Assembly (NCBI GenBank): GCA_016280685.1
Contig: JAEEHE010000112.1
Coordinates: forward strand, 1 to 18,010
Direction of reading: 5' to 3'
Source: Caryophanales bacterium
Lineage (GTDB): Bacteria; Bacillota_I; Bacilli_A; RFN20; CAG-826
Length of the DNA: 18,010 nucleotides
Shown: piece after piece, positions 1 to 6,713 of the stretch
Layout: every line of letters begins with the position of its first letter
Numbering within the stretch: the first letter of the stretch is position 1
Program-made: the position numbers and the translations under genes
The notes under the pieces: model-generated
Databases searched by the model: none
The model's input: the letters and a program-made list of their open reading frames with translations, nothing else
What the model was told of the DNA's origin: nothing

Positions 1-168
1 AGCAACATCCCAGAAGAAAATCATTATGATATTGAAGACAGAATGTTTATTGATTCTGTTGAAAATGGAGTTCCTAATAGAGGGCACATCGATGAAGTCA
101 TTGATATCGAAAAACTTATTGATTTGATTTATCAATCAGCTGATGAAGAAAAGGAAATTAGATTATGA
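1..168 (+). CDS. Gfo/Idh/MocA-family oxidoreductase, C-terminal 55 residues (5' truncated by window)
   Basis: Reading frame 1 is open from the first base and stops at TGA 166-168. The visible tail contains FIDSVENGVPNRGHIDEV followed by a helix ending LIDLIYQSADEEKEIRL. This resembles the usual end of Gfo/Idh/MocA sugar oxidoreductases, where a 'D.FI.SV..G..NRG..DE' segment precedes a final helix with 'I..IY.SAEEG'. The family uses NAD(P) to oxidise or reduce sugars, inositols or their derivatives in the cytoplasm. The stop overlaps the next start (ATGA at 165-168), so the two genes are translationally coupled and probably act on the same substrate. The Rossmann domain lies outside the window, so substrate cannot be judged. 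Confidence 0.6.
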   Translation, partial: SNIPEENHYDIEDRMFIDSVENGVPNRGHIDEVIDIEKLIDLIYQSADEEKEIRL

Positions 169-998
169 AGAGAATTGGTTTAATTGACTACTACATTAAT
201 GAGTGGCACGCCTTAAATTACCCAACATTTTTGGAAAATATCAAAGGTGAAATTGACAATGAATTTGAAATTACAGATTTTTACGCTGAAATCGATCACC
301 CAGATTTATCTTCCGATGAATATGAGAAAAAGTATAAAGTTCATAGATGTTCTTCTTTAGAAGAACTATGTAATACATGTGACTATTTAATGGTGTTATA
401 TCCAGATAATCCAGAACGAAAATTTGAAGTTGTCAAAAAGGTTATTACTTATAAGAAGCCTATCTTTGTTGATAAGACCTTTATGAATAGTTTTAAAGAA
501 GCTGAAGAAATATTTGAATTAGCCAAGCAACATCAAACGCCTTTATTCACATCATCTTCTTTAAGATATGCTGATGAAGTCAGAGAGCTAGGTGATGTTG
601 ATTCACTTCTTGTCATTGCCCCAAGTGTTCATTTAAGCGACTATTGGATTCACCCATTAGAAATTGTTGTGTCTAAAATGGGATCAGGTGCTACTAGAGC
701 AAAGCTATCAAGAAGCGGAGTTCACCATATGTTAAACATCGAATACCCAGAAGAGAAAAACGCTTTAATTGTTATTGCAGAAGGTGGCAACGCGCAAGAC
801 TTCTTTATTAGTGGCAATGGCAAGTTCAAACAAAATCTTGTTCGTTGTACTTCCCCATATTTCGAAAATGAGATGAAAGATATTCTTCGTTTCTTTAAAG
901 AAAAAAATCCATCATTCTCTTATCTTGAGACATTAGAAGCAATGAAACTTCGTGACATTGCGCTTCAAAATAGGTTTGATGAATGGATTAATCTATAA
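165..998 (+). CDS. Gfo/Idh/MocA-like dehydrogenase
   Basis: A protein of 277 residues, shorter than the usual 330-400 of the family. Its N-terminus (MKRIGLIDYYINEWHA) is a beta strand and turn but lacks a clean GxGxxG. Residues about 70-110 hold LMVLYPDNPERKFEVVKK and then KPIFVDKTFMNSFKEA, the counterpart of the 'KPVFVDKP' strand in which Lys is catalytic in Gfo/Idh/MocA enzymes. SSSLRYADEV follows, then HPLEIVVSKMGSGA, matching the 'H..D...W..G' region of the C-terminal domain. The start overlaps the upstream stop by 4 bp and has an AAGGAAA ribosome site at about 150. The weak nucleotide-binding loop and short length suggest a divergent or accessory paralogue working with the upstream enzyme. 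The substrate is unknown. Confidence 0.6.
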   Translation: MKRIGLIDYYINEWHALNYPTFLENIKGEIDNEFEITDFYAEIDHPDLSSDEYEKKYKVHRCSSLEELCNTCDYLMVLYPDNPERKFEVVKKVITYKKPIFVDKTFMNSFKEAEEIFELAKQHQTPLFTSSSLRYADEVRELGDVDSLLVIAPSVHLSDYWIHPLEIVVSKMGSGATRAKLSRSGVHHMLNIEYPEEKNALIVIAEGGNAQDFFISGNGKFKQNLVRCTSPYFENEMKDILRFFKEKNPSFSYLETLEAMKLRDIALQNRFDEWINL

Positions 999-1205
999 TT
1001 AGATAGCGTTAATAGAAGCAATCGTAGCCCAACAATAGGGTTGATAACGTAGAGCTAAGCAAAATAGTTCGTTTCGCCCGCTTCAAGATTTAGACCTGCA
1101 CGATATGATTATGAATAGGTCAATTTAGACAAAATAGAATGGATTGATTTAGACAACCACAGCAAATTTCACATTAAGATTGCACTTTAAAGTGTTATTG
1201 TCACC

Positions 1206-1277
1206 TTGGACAAGGTTGGAAAACTAGAGCGAGTAGGCGGAAAGAAATACGGCTACTGGAATGTAAAAGAGCAATAA
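1206..1277 (+). pseudogene. C-terminal remnant of a winged-helix ATPase-like or Fic-type protein
   Basis: The frame reads LDKVGKLERVGGKKYGYW followed by NVKEQ and a TAA stop. The pattern 'GKLERVG.KK.GYW.V' at a C-terminus is typical of the final winged helix of AlbA/AAA_4 'RecG-like' ATP-binding proteins and of some Fic proteins. The same frame is closed by TAA at 1188-1190, and no start codon or ribosome site leads into it, so only a scrap survives. It probably marks an older gene eroded next to the XRE-DUF3990 cassette. The two possible parent families cannot be separated from so short a piece. Confidence 0.4.
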
Positions 1278-1411
1278 AGATTTATTGCGGGCTTAGCTGC
1301 TGCAATGGTGCTAATCCAAAAATTGTTTTATATAAACGAATATAAGATTACCATTTCTTTGAAGGTTTTTTGCTCGATTAAAAGTAATTAGTGAACATTT
1401 TTTCATCGTTT

Positions 1412-1436
1412 TTGTTATTTATAACAACTCTATAAT
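1412..1436 (+). promoter_or_regulatory. Promoter and palindromic operator candidate of the XRE-DUF3990 cassette
   Basis: A perfect 16-base palindrome, TTGTTATTTATAACAA (arms of 7, spacer TT), lies at 1412-1427. A consensus -10 hexamer TATAAT follows at 1431-1436. No good -35 sits at 17 bp, so the palindrome occupies the place where the -35 and spacer would be. That fits an operator at which the HTH protein competes with or guides RNA polymerase. The arrangement is seen in the sequence; the regulatory role is inferred. Confidence 0.45.
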
Positions 1437-1460
1437 TATGGATAAATGTTTGAAATAAAA

Positions 1461-1476
1461 TGTAGCATTTGCTACA
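1461..1476 (+). promoter_or_regulatory. Second palindrome (operator candidate) just before the ATG at 1485
   Basis: TGTAGCATTTGCTACA is a perfect palindrome with arms of 7 and a central TT, the same 7-2-7 architecture as the one at 1412-1427, centred 49 bp downstream. It ends 8 bases before the ATG at 1485, so it would lie in the 5' leader. It could be a second operator for autorepression or a small RNA hairpin blocking the ribosome. If translation starts at 1446 instead, it lies inside the coding region. Confidence 0.45.
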
Positions 1477-1484
1477 ATTTGTTT

Positions 1485-2348
1485 ATGAAAACATTTGGTG
1501 TTAAAAAAGACATAAAAACTATCAGACAATTATTTAAATTGACGCAGACACAATTTGCTAAGGAAATTGGCTTATCTAGATCTAATATTGCTAGATATGA
1601 AAGCGAAGAGATTTTTCCTCACAACACCGCTCTTGAAAAGATTTATTCCTTTCCTTATAAACATGACTTTCATTTAAATAAAGCTAAAGAAATGCTCTTC
1701 TTGGATAATGCCGAAGGTAATATTTTGCTTTTTCATGGGGCTAAATATGAAATCAAAGGTGGAATTGATTATCAGCATCTAAATGGTAAAAAAGATTTGG
1801 GCGCGGGTTTTTATCTTGGAGAAAGTTTCGATTCTTCCGCTTCTTGGATTTGCGAGTATCAAACTGGTTCAATTTATAGTTTTTATTTTAAAAATGTTAA
1901 TAGTTTGAATTGTATGACATTTAAAGTGGATCGGACTTGGATGTATGCAATTCTCTATTTTAGGGGAATGTTTGAAGAATATGTTCCTAATAAAGAAGTT
2001 TTAGACATTATTGAACAAATAAACAAAGCAGACTATATAGTTGCCCCCATTGCGGACAATCAAATGTATGACACTTTAACAGCTTTTAGTTTAAAAGAAA
2101 TAACTGATGAACAATGTTTACATGCGTTAAGCGCTAATAATTTGGGAAAACAAATTGTAATAAAGACACAAAAAGCGGTGGATAACTTAATATTAATTGA
2201 AAGAATGTATCTTTGCGAAAAAGAAAAAGAATACTACCGTAATAATAAAAGTGTTGTATCAAATGAAGGAAGAAGTAAAGCCTCCTTGTCTATAGAACAA
2301 TATAGAAGAAAAGGAAAATATATCGATGAAATTTTTAAGAAACGTTGA
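1485..2348 (+). CDS. HTH-XRE / DUF3990 (ADP-ribosyltransferase-like) fusion protein
   Basis: About 287 residues from ATG 1485. Residues about 7-50 form an XRE helix-turn-helix (IRQLFKLTQTQFAKEIGLSR, then NIARYESEE). The rest matches the DUF3990 pattern: LLFHGAKYEIKGG, GKKDLGAGFYLGESFDSSAS, ADYIVAPIADNQMYDTLTAF, and near the end LGKQIVIKTQKAVDNL. DUF3990 belongs to the ADP-ribosyltransferase superfamily; the His of FHG and the Tyr of GFYL are the likely NAD-pocket residues. In that family proteins often sit beside a small partner in toxin-antitoxin-like pairs. Here the DNA-binding domain is on the DUF3990 protein itself. I prefer ATG 1485 because the XRE fold begins just after it; an in-frame ATG at 1446 adds 13 residues and lies 9 bp after TATAAT, so a leaderless start there is possible. 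It overlaps the next gene by 23 bp. The target is unknown. Confidence 0.7.
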   Translation: MKTFGVKKDIKTIRQLFKLTQTQFAKEIGLSRSNIARYESEEIFPHNTALEKIYSFPYKHDFHLNKAKEMLFLDNAEGNILLFHGAKYEIKGGIDYQHLNGKKDLGAGFYLGESFDSSASWICEYQTGSIYSFYFKNVNSLNCMTFKVDRTWMYAILYFRGMFEEYVPNKEVLDIIEQINKADYIVAPIADNQMYDTLTAFSLKEITDEQCLHALSANNLGKQIVIKTQKAVDNLILIERMYLCEKEKEYYRNNKSVVSNEGRSKASLSIEQYRRKGKYIDEIFKKR

Positions 2349-2889
2349 TAGTCTTTCTCGTTCGTTAGCGTTATCACAAGCTAGGATATTTGAGAATAGT
2401 GTTTCTTTTGGTATACCTTCAAAAATATTTATACGGTCATACATGCTTTCGGATGAAGTAATGCTTATCGATAGTTTGAATCTTGATGTTGCTGGATTAA
2501 CGGAAAGAGAAATATTTGATGTGGTTAGCAAAAAGATTACAAATAAAAGAGGAATGTTATATTCATTCTCTATTATGCATTTTATCGGTTATTTTTATCG
2601 TATGGCGGCATATTTGAGTGGATATAGTTCTAAACAGCTATATGAATATATAAAACCGGATTTACTTAGAAGAAATTATCAAACACTGCACTCCTTACCT
2701 ATTGAAGAAGCAATCAAAGAAGTGTTTGAAATTACCCACTTTAAGATAGAAGATAAGTACGAATATTTTAAAAAAATATACAAAGTTGATCAAACTATCA
2801 AATTGATGCAAGAAATTAATCAAGGTTTAGCGGACGTTAATTCTGGAAGAGTTATGTCCTTAGAAGACGCCAAAAAGAAATTGCTATGA
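2326..2889 (+). CDS. Unrecognised 187-aa partner protein, possible antitoxin with DUF3791-like helical tail
   Basis: No family was recognised with confidence. The protein is soluble and appears mainly helical. Its N-terminus (MKFLRNVDSLSRSLALSQ) is basic, and residues about 85-135 read MHFIGYFYRMAAYLSGYSSK, then LYEYIKPDLLRRNY, then QTLHSLPIEEAIKEV. The order 'SG.S...LYE ... Y..LH' recalls DUF3791, the small protein frequently encoded beside DUF3990 genes, but here the protein is more than twice as long. The start overlaps the upstream gene by 23 bp, with an AAGGAAA ribosome site about 10 bases before ATG. The stop overlaps the GNAT start (ATGA at 2886-2889). Such coupling is usual for toxin-antitoxin genes and supports a partner role, which is inference. 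Confidence 0.5.
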   Translation: MKFLRNVDSLSRSLALSQARIFENSVSFGIPSKIFIRSYMLSDEVMLIDSLNLDVAGLTEREIFDVVSKKITNKRGMLYSFSIMHFIGYFYRMAAYLSGYSSKQLYEYIKPDLLRRNYQTLHSLPIEEAIKEVFEITHFKIEDKYEYFKKIYKVDQTIKLMQEINQGLADVNSGRVMSLEDAKKKLL

Positions 2890-3404
2890 CATATAAAATC
2901 ATTATTGAAAACGATAGATTGCAAATTGTCAAAATGAATCAATCGATGTACTACGATGTTTATAAAAACTCGCAAGATGATAACAATCGTAAATTTGTTC
3001 CCGATGAAGTATTTGATTCATTAGAAGAAGCTAGTGAAGTAGTTAACCAAATTATCAATTGTTATGATAGTGAGGATGGCCCTTTTGTCTATGCGGTTAT
3101 AAGAAAGAAAGATGATGTCAATCTAGGCTATGTTCAACTTGTAAAAATAGAAGAAGGATGGGAAATTGGCTATCACATCGCTGAGATTTATACCGGCAAT
3201 GGTTACGCTACTGAAGCCGTTAATCTATTTTTGAATTACATCAAAAACAACACGAATCTCAAACAAATAATCGGCATCGCTTTAGCGGCTAATAAAGCCA
3301 GCAGAAGAGTGTTAGAAAAATGCGGATTTGAATTGATATATGAAGGTGTTGGATTATATCAAGGAAGAAAAAGAAGAATCATTAAAACAATTAAACATTT
3401 ATAA
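2886..3404 (+). CDS. GNAT-family N-acetyltransferase (RimJ/RimL-like)
   Basis: A protein of 172 residues, the usual length of a single-domain GNAT. It runs from RLQIVKMNQSMYYDVYKNSQ (beta1/alpha1) through FVYAVIRKKDDVNLGYVQLV and WEIGYHIAEIYTGNGYATEA to the end pattern ANKASRRVLEKCGFELIYEG. The acetyl-CoA pyrophosphate loop 'R/Q-x-x-G-x-G/A' is present as YTGNGYA, and 'N..S.rvlekcGF' is the standard motif B. Such enzymes acetylate amino groups of proteins, antibiotics or small molecules with acetyl-CoA. It starts on the ATGA overlap with the 187-residue gene and is closed by a terminator, so it is the last gene of a three-gene transcript. It may be a modifying component of the system or a passenger. 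Confidence 0.8.
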   Translation: MTYKIIIENDRLQIVKMNQSMYYDVYKNSQDDNNRKFVPDEVFDSLEEASEVVNQIINCYDSEDGPFVYAVIRKKDDVNLGYVQLVKIEEGWEIGYHIAEIYTGNGYATEAVNLFLNYIKNNTNLKQIIGIALAANKASRRVLEKCGFELIYEGVGLYQGRKRRIIKTIKHL

Positions 3405-3430
3405 GCCGAGTGAAATATCTCGGTTTTTTT
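3403..3430 (+). terminator. Rho-independent terminator of the XRE-DUF3990 cassette
   Basis: CCGAG at 3406-3410 pairs with CTCGG at 3419-3423 around an 8-base loop. Flanking A/T pairs and a run of seven T at 3424-3430 follow. It begins right at the GNAT stop codon. Confidence 0.75.
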
Positions 3431-3706
3431 CTTGTTTGCGAATGATTTTAAAAAAACTTCATAATATGAAGATGGAAATTGATTGCGGTTCCTTTTTTAG
3501 TGAAAAAAAGCACTTTTTAATATTTTATATTAAATTGTGCATAAAACATATTTAATTAATGAACACTATTTAGATTTTAAACTATGTTTAACTCATTTGG
3601 TTTTTGTTTGACACAATTCTAATAATGACTTACTTTAAATATATATTTAAAACTTAATATCTGATTGAATTATTTTGTTTATTTCAAATTGTTGGGAGGT
3701 TATTTA
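3431..3706. other. AT-rich intergenic region upstream of the uxa operon
   Basis: No convincing gene. Besides the promoter and palindrome at 3608-3651, the stretch holds a small inverted repeat, CTTCATAATATGAAG, at 3457-3471, and ends in a strong ribosome site, GGGAGGT, at 3694-3700. I looked for a catabolite-responsive cre box and did not see one. Confidence 0.5.
3608..3651 (+). promoter_or_regulatory. Candidate promoter and palindromic site for the uxa operon
   Basis: A consensus -35, TTGACA, lies at 3608-3613. At 17 bp the -10 is only a weak TACTTT (3631-3636). Overlapping it is an 18-base perfect palindrome, TTTAAATATATATTTAAA (3634-3651), which could bind a repressor. Because it is purely A and T it could also arise by chance. 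It lies about 55 bases before the ribosome site of the remnant first gene. Confidence 0.4.
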
Positions 3707-3937
3707 ATGAAAAGAAATAAATTGGGCATGATTGATAAATGGTATAAAAACCGGATGTATTTTTGAATTCTTCGATCCAAAAGATGAAATGAGCCCATTT
3801 TATTGACATTAGAAAATATGGACCGAGATTTAATGATTAAATATACTGATTATTTAATTGAAAGTAATCCTGATGAATTCGCGCAAGTTGGTTTTATTGG
3901 TAAAGGTGGAGTGCATAACGTGCACGCGAAATGGTGA
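3707..3937 (+). pseudogene. Frameshifted remnant of a first gene in the uxa operon
   Basis: A strong ribosome site, GGGAGGT (3694-3700), sits 6 bases before ATG 3707. That frame reads MKRNKLGMIDKWYKNRMYF and stops at TGA 3764-3766. The neighbouring frame continues IFEFFDPKDEMSPF, then a third frame runs from about 3802 as LLTLENMDRDLMIKYTDYLI and on to GFIGKGGVHNVHAKW, with a stop at 3935-3937. The three pieces join into one plausible protein-like reading, so the gene seems to have suffered two frameshifts or internal deletions. I could not identify the parent family. The stop lies 6 bases before the uxaB ATG, so translation of the last piece could once have been coupled to uxaB. Confidence 0.45.
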
Positions 3938-3943
3938 TTGATT

Positions 3944-5314
3944 ATGAAAGTGATGCAATTTGGAGAAGGTAATTTCCTTAGATCTTTTGTGGATTTATAT
4001 TTAGATACTTTGAATAAAGAAGATGGTTTTAATTATGAAGTCACAATTGTTAAATCTATTAAATTTGGTTCTGTTGAACAACTAAGAAAACAAAATGGAC
4101 AATATCATGTTGTTTTAAGAGGAAGATTGAACGATAAAAACGTTGAAGATGTCTATCGTGTTGACTCTGTTAAAGACGCTTTTGGTTTATATGAAGAACA
4201 AAATTCTTTCTTTAAGTTAGCAGAAGATCAGGAAGTAAAAATTATTGTTAGCAATACCACTGAAGCAGGAATCGTTTTTAATAAAGAAGATAAAAAAGAA
4301 GCTTTCCCCGATGTCGCTTATCCAGCGAAATTAGCTTTATGGTTATATCATAGATATAAATCTAATCTACCAGGAGTTTATATTCTTCCTGTGGAATTAA
4401 TCGATAACAACGCATTAATGCTAGAAAAGTGCGTTAATCAATACATTGATTTATTTAATTTGGGCGATGACTTTAAGAAATGGAACTTAAAAAATAATTA
4501 TTACTGTAGCACTCTCGTGGATCGTATTGTTTCTGGCCATCCAAAAGATAAAGAAACCGAAGACCATTTATATTCACTGGTGGGACAAGTTGACCCCTTA
4601 CTATCAGTTGGCGAACCTTTTGGCCTTTGGGTTATTGAAGATAAGGGTGATATTAAAAATCTATTAAAGGATGGTCATCATAATATTGATGTGATATTCA
4701 CTAAAGACATCTCCTATTACAAGAAAAGAAAAGTCAGAGTGTTAAATGGTAGTCACACGAATCTAGTTCCTATTTCTTTATGGATGGGAAAAGAGACTGT
4801 GTACGATGTGATGAATGATCAATTATTATCGGAGTTTGTTAATAACACGTTGAATTTTGATATCATCCCATTTGTCAGTGATAATGTTGAGGCCACTAAA
4901 GCGTTTGCGGAAGATGTAAAGCAAAGATTTATGAATCCATTTTTGAATCATCAATTAACGAGCATCGCTCTTAATTCAATTAGCAAATGGAAAGCTAGAG
5001 ATTTGTGCTCTTTTGTCGATTATTATGAAAAAAATAGAGAATTACCGCGTTTTTTGACTATTGGATTTGCTTATTTAATCAATATGTACATGCACATAGA
5101 AAAATGTGGAGACAAATATATTTGCCACTTACCCACTAGAGATATCGAAGTGAAAGATGATGAAAAATATCTGATCTATTTTAAATCTCATAATGTCCAT
5201 GACTTCTTAAGTGATAAAACAATTTGGGATATCGACTTGACTGAATTTATAGATTTAGAAGAAAAGATTAATTACTATTTATTAAAAATTCAAAATAAAG
5301 AAAGAGTTATTTAA
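3944..5314 (+). CDS. uxaB: Tagaturonate reductase (altronate oxidoreductase)
   Basis: About 456 residues of the long-chain mannitol dehydrogenase family, near the usual UxaB length. UxaB reversibly reduces D-tagaturonate to D-altronate with NADH in the cytoplasm. The N-terminus has QFGEGNFLRSFVDLYLD, the UxaB version of the family's nucleotide-binding start, followed by YHVVLRGR and IIVSNTTEAGI. The catalytic pattern K-x4-N-x2-H is visible as K263, N268 and H271 in the stretch KVRVLNGSHT, matching the Lys/Asn/His triad of the family. An in-frame TTG at 3938 would add two residues, but ATG 3944 gives the expected MKVMQFGEG start. The stop is one base before uxaA. Fructuronate reductase (UxuB) is the nearest alternative; the uxaA/uxaC context favours UxaB. 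Confidence 0.9.
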   Translation: MKVMQFGEGNFLRSFVDLYLDTLNKEDGFNYEVTIVKSIKFGSVEQLRKQNGQYHVVLRGRLNDKNVEDVYRVDSVKDAFGLYEEQNSFFKLAEDQEVKIIVSNTTEAGIVFNKEDKKEAFPDVAYPAKLALWLYHRYKSNLPGVYILPVELIDNNALMLEKCVNQYIDLFNLGDDFKKWNLKNNYYCSTLVDRIVSGHPKDKETEDHLYSLVGQVDPLLSVGEPFGLWVIEDKGDIKNLLKDGHHNIDVIFTKDISYYKKRKVRVLNGSHTNLVPISLWMGKETVYDVMNDQLLSEFVNNTLNFDIIPFVSDNVEATKAFAEDVKQRFMNPFLNHQLTSIALNSISKWKARDLCSFVDYYEKNRELPRFLTIGFAYLINMYMHIEKCGDKYICHLPTRDIEVKDDEKYLIYFKSHNVHDFLSDKTIWDIDLTEFIDLEEKINYYLLKIQNKERVI

Positions 5315-5315
5315 T

Positions 5316-6713
5316 ATGTCGAAATTATATCAAATTAATCCAAAAGATAATGTGGCGATTGAATTAGATCCAAACAGCAATATCAAATTAGGGCACAAAG
5401 TGGCTTTAAAAGATATCAATAAAGGCGAATATGTTTTTAAATATGGAGAAATAATCGGCAAGGCCTCTAATGATATTAAAAAAGGTGATTGGGTGCACTC
5501 GCACAACTTAGTTAGTCACCTAGATGAAACTTTTACATATAAATATAATCCAGAGAGAATAGTTCTTAATAAAGCGAAGGGAACATTCTATGGATATAAG
5601 CGCTCCTCTCGAAGAGCGGGTATTAGAAATGACATTTATATTATTCCTACAGTTGGATGCGTTAATAGTGTAGTTAAAGAGATTGAAAAGCAATCACAAC
5701 AATATAAAACTGGTTCTATCGATTCCATTTTTGCATTAACCCATCAATTTGGTTGTTCTCAATTAGGCGATGATCAAGAGAATATCGCTCGTTTATTAGC
5801 TAGCATCGCTTTAAATCCTAATGCCTCATATGTCTTATTTGTGGGACTAGGATGCGAAAACAATTCTCTTAAAGGCATTAAAGCATTATTAAAAGATGAG
5901 AACTATATCGAATATTACAACTGCCAAGAAGTTGATGATGAAGTATCTTATGGTGTCAATATTATTAAAAAATTCATTGAACAAGCCTCCAAGTTAGAAA
6001 GAGAAGAAATAGACTTAAACGAATTATGTATTGGTTTAAAATGTGGCGGTAGTGATGCATTTAGTGGAATAACCGCAAACCCAACCGTGGGTAAGGTATC
6101 CGATATGGTCATTTCTTTAGGTGGCAGCGCCATACTCACGGAAGTACCGGAGATGTTTGGTGCCGAGCAATTATTAATGAATAAGTGCAAAGATGAACTT
6201 GTATTTAAAAAATACAAAAATATGATTGAAGCCTTTAAAAAATATTATTTAGAACTCGGATTCCCAGTATATGAAAATCCTTCTCCAGGAAATAAAGAAG
6301 GGGGAATTACCACTTTAGAGGAAAAATCTCTTGGGTGTGTCACCAAAGCTGGATCGTCGCAAATAGTTGATGTCTTAAAATATGGAGAACTAGTTAAAAA
6401 TAGTGGTCTAAATGTTTTAGATGGACCAGGAAATGATTTAATAGCTTCAACTTCTCTAGCAGCATCTGGATGCCAATTAGTGTTATTTACTACCGGAAGA
6501 GGCACCCCATTTGCGACTTTTGTTCCCACAATTAAGATCTCCACCAATAAAGAGATCGCAAAGCGTAAAACAAACTGGATTGATTTCGATGCTTCTTGTG
6601 TCGATGAAAAATCCTTGTTTGATTTAGTAATTAAAACTGCCTCTGGAGAATATAAAACCAAACAAGAAGACAACCATGAAATGGCGTTCTTTAAGAAAGG
6701 AGTAACGTTATGA
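5316..6713 (+). CDS. uxaA: Altronate dehydratase
   Basis: 465 residues in the single-chain form, with an N-terminal SAF domain (about 1-75, including GHKVALKDINKGE and KKGDWVHSHNL) joined to the large catalytic UxaA domain. UxaA removes water from D-altronate to give 2-keto-3-deoxy-D-gluconate and needs iron. Family signatures seen are the start of the second domain around GYKRSSRRAGIRND, the conserved VGCVNS, HQFGCSQLGDD, CIGLKCGGSDAFSGITANP, and the late ASGCQLVLFTTGRGTPF. It lies between uxaB (1-base gap) and uxaC (4-base ATGA overlap), so the three are one transcript. The galactarate dehydratase GarD is related, but the uxaB/uxaC context points to altronate. Confidence 0.92.
   Translation: MSKLYQINPKDNVAIELDPNSNIKLGHKVALKDINKGEYVFKYGEIIGKASNDIKKGDWVHSHNLVSHLDETFTYKYNPERIVLNKAKGTFYGYKRSSRRAGIRNDIYIIPTVGCVNSVVKEIEKQSQQYKTGSIDSIFALTHQFGCSQLGDDQENIARLLASIALNPNASYVLFVGLGCENNSLKGIKALLKDENYIEYYNCQEVDDEVSYGVNIIKKFIEQASKLEREEIDLNELCIGLKCGGSDAFSGITANPTVGKVSDMVISLGGSAILTEVPEMFGAEQLLMNKCKDELVFKKYKNMIEAFKKYYLELGFPVYENPSPGNKEGGITTLEEKSLGCVTKAGSSQIVDVLKYGELVKNSGLNVLDGPGNDLIASTSLAASGCQLVLFTTGRGTPFATFVPTIKISTNKEIAKRKTNWIDFDASCVDEKSLFDLVIKTASGEYKTKQEDNHEMAFFKKGVTL

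Larger units (their letters stand above)
999..1445. other. Intergenic region with no intact gene
   Basis: All frames are broken by stops across these 447 bases. The part around 1000-1120 is less AT-rich than its surroundings and has no good start or ribosome site. A recognisable C-terminal peptide fragment lies at 1206-1277 (listed separately). The last 40 bases hold the promoter and first palindrome of the next cassette. I saw no tRNA, no strong hairpin terminator for the gene ending at 998, and no CRISPR-like repeats. Confidence 0.6.

Noticed and set aside
2259..2531. 90-codon minus-strand frame opposite the XRE/187-aa junction
   Set aside because: It has no ribosome site or family resemblance and lies opposite two coupled genes.
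3457..3471. Inverted repeat CTTCATAATATGAAG
   Set aside because: It is short and AT-rich, not followed by a T-tract and not near a promoter; probably chance.
3340..3555. 71-codon plus-strand frame after the GNAT gene
   Set aside because: It overlaps the end of the GNAT gene, runs through the terminator and has a low-complexity translation.
3938..3943. TTG start for uxaB
   Set aside because: It adds only two residues; ATG 3944 gives the conserved MKVMQFGEG beginning.
6245..6673. 142-codon minus-strand frame inside uxaA
   Set aside because: It is the antisense shadow of a well-conserved enzyme gene.
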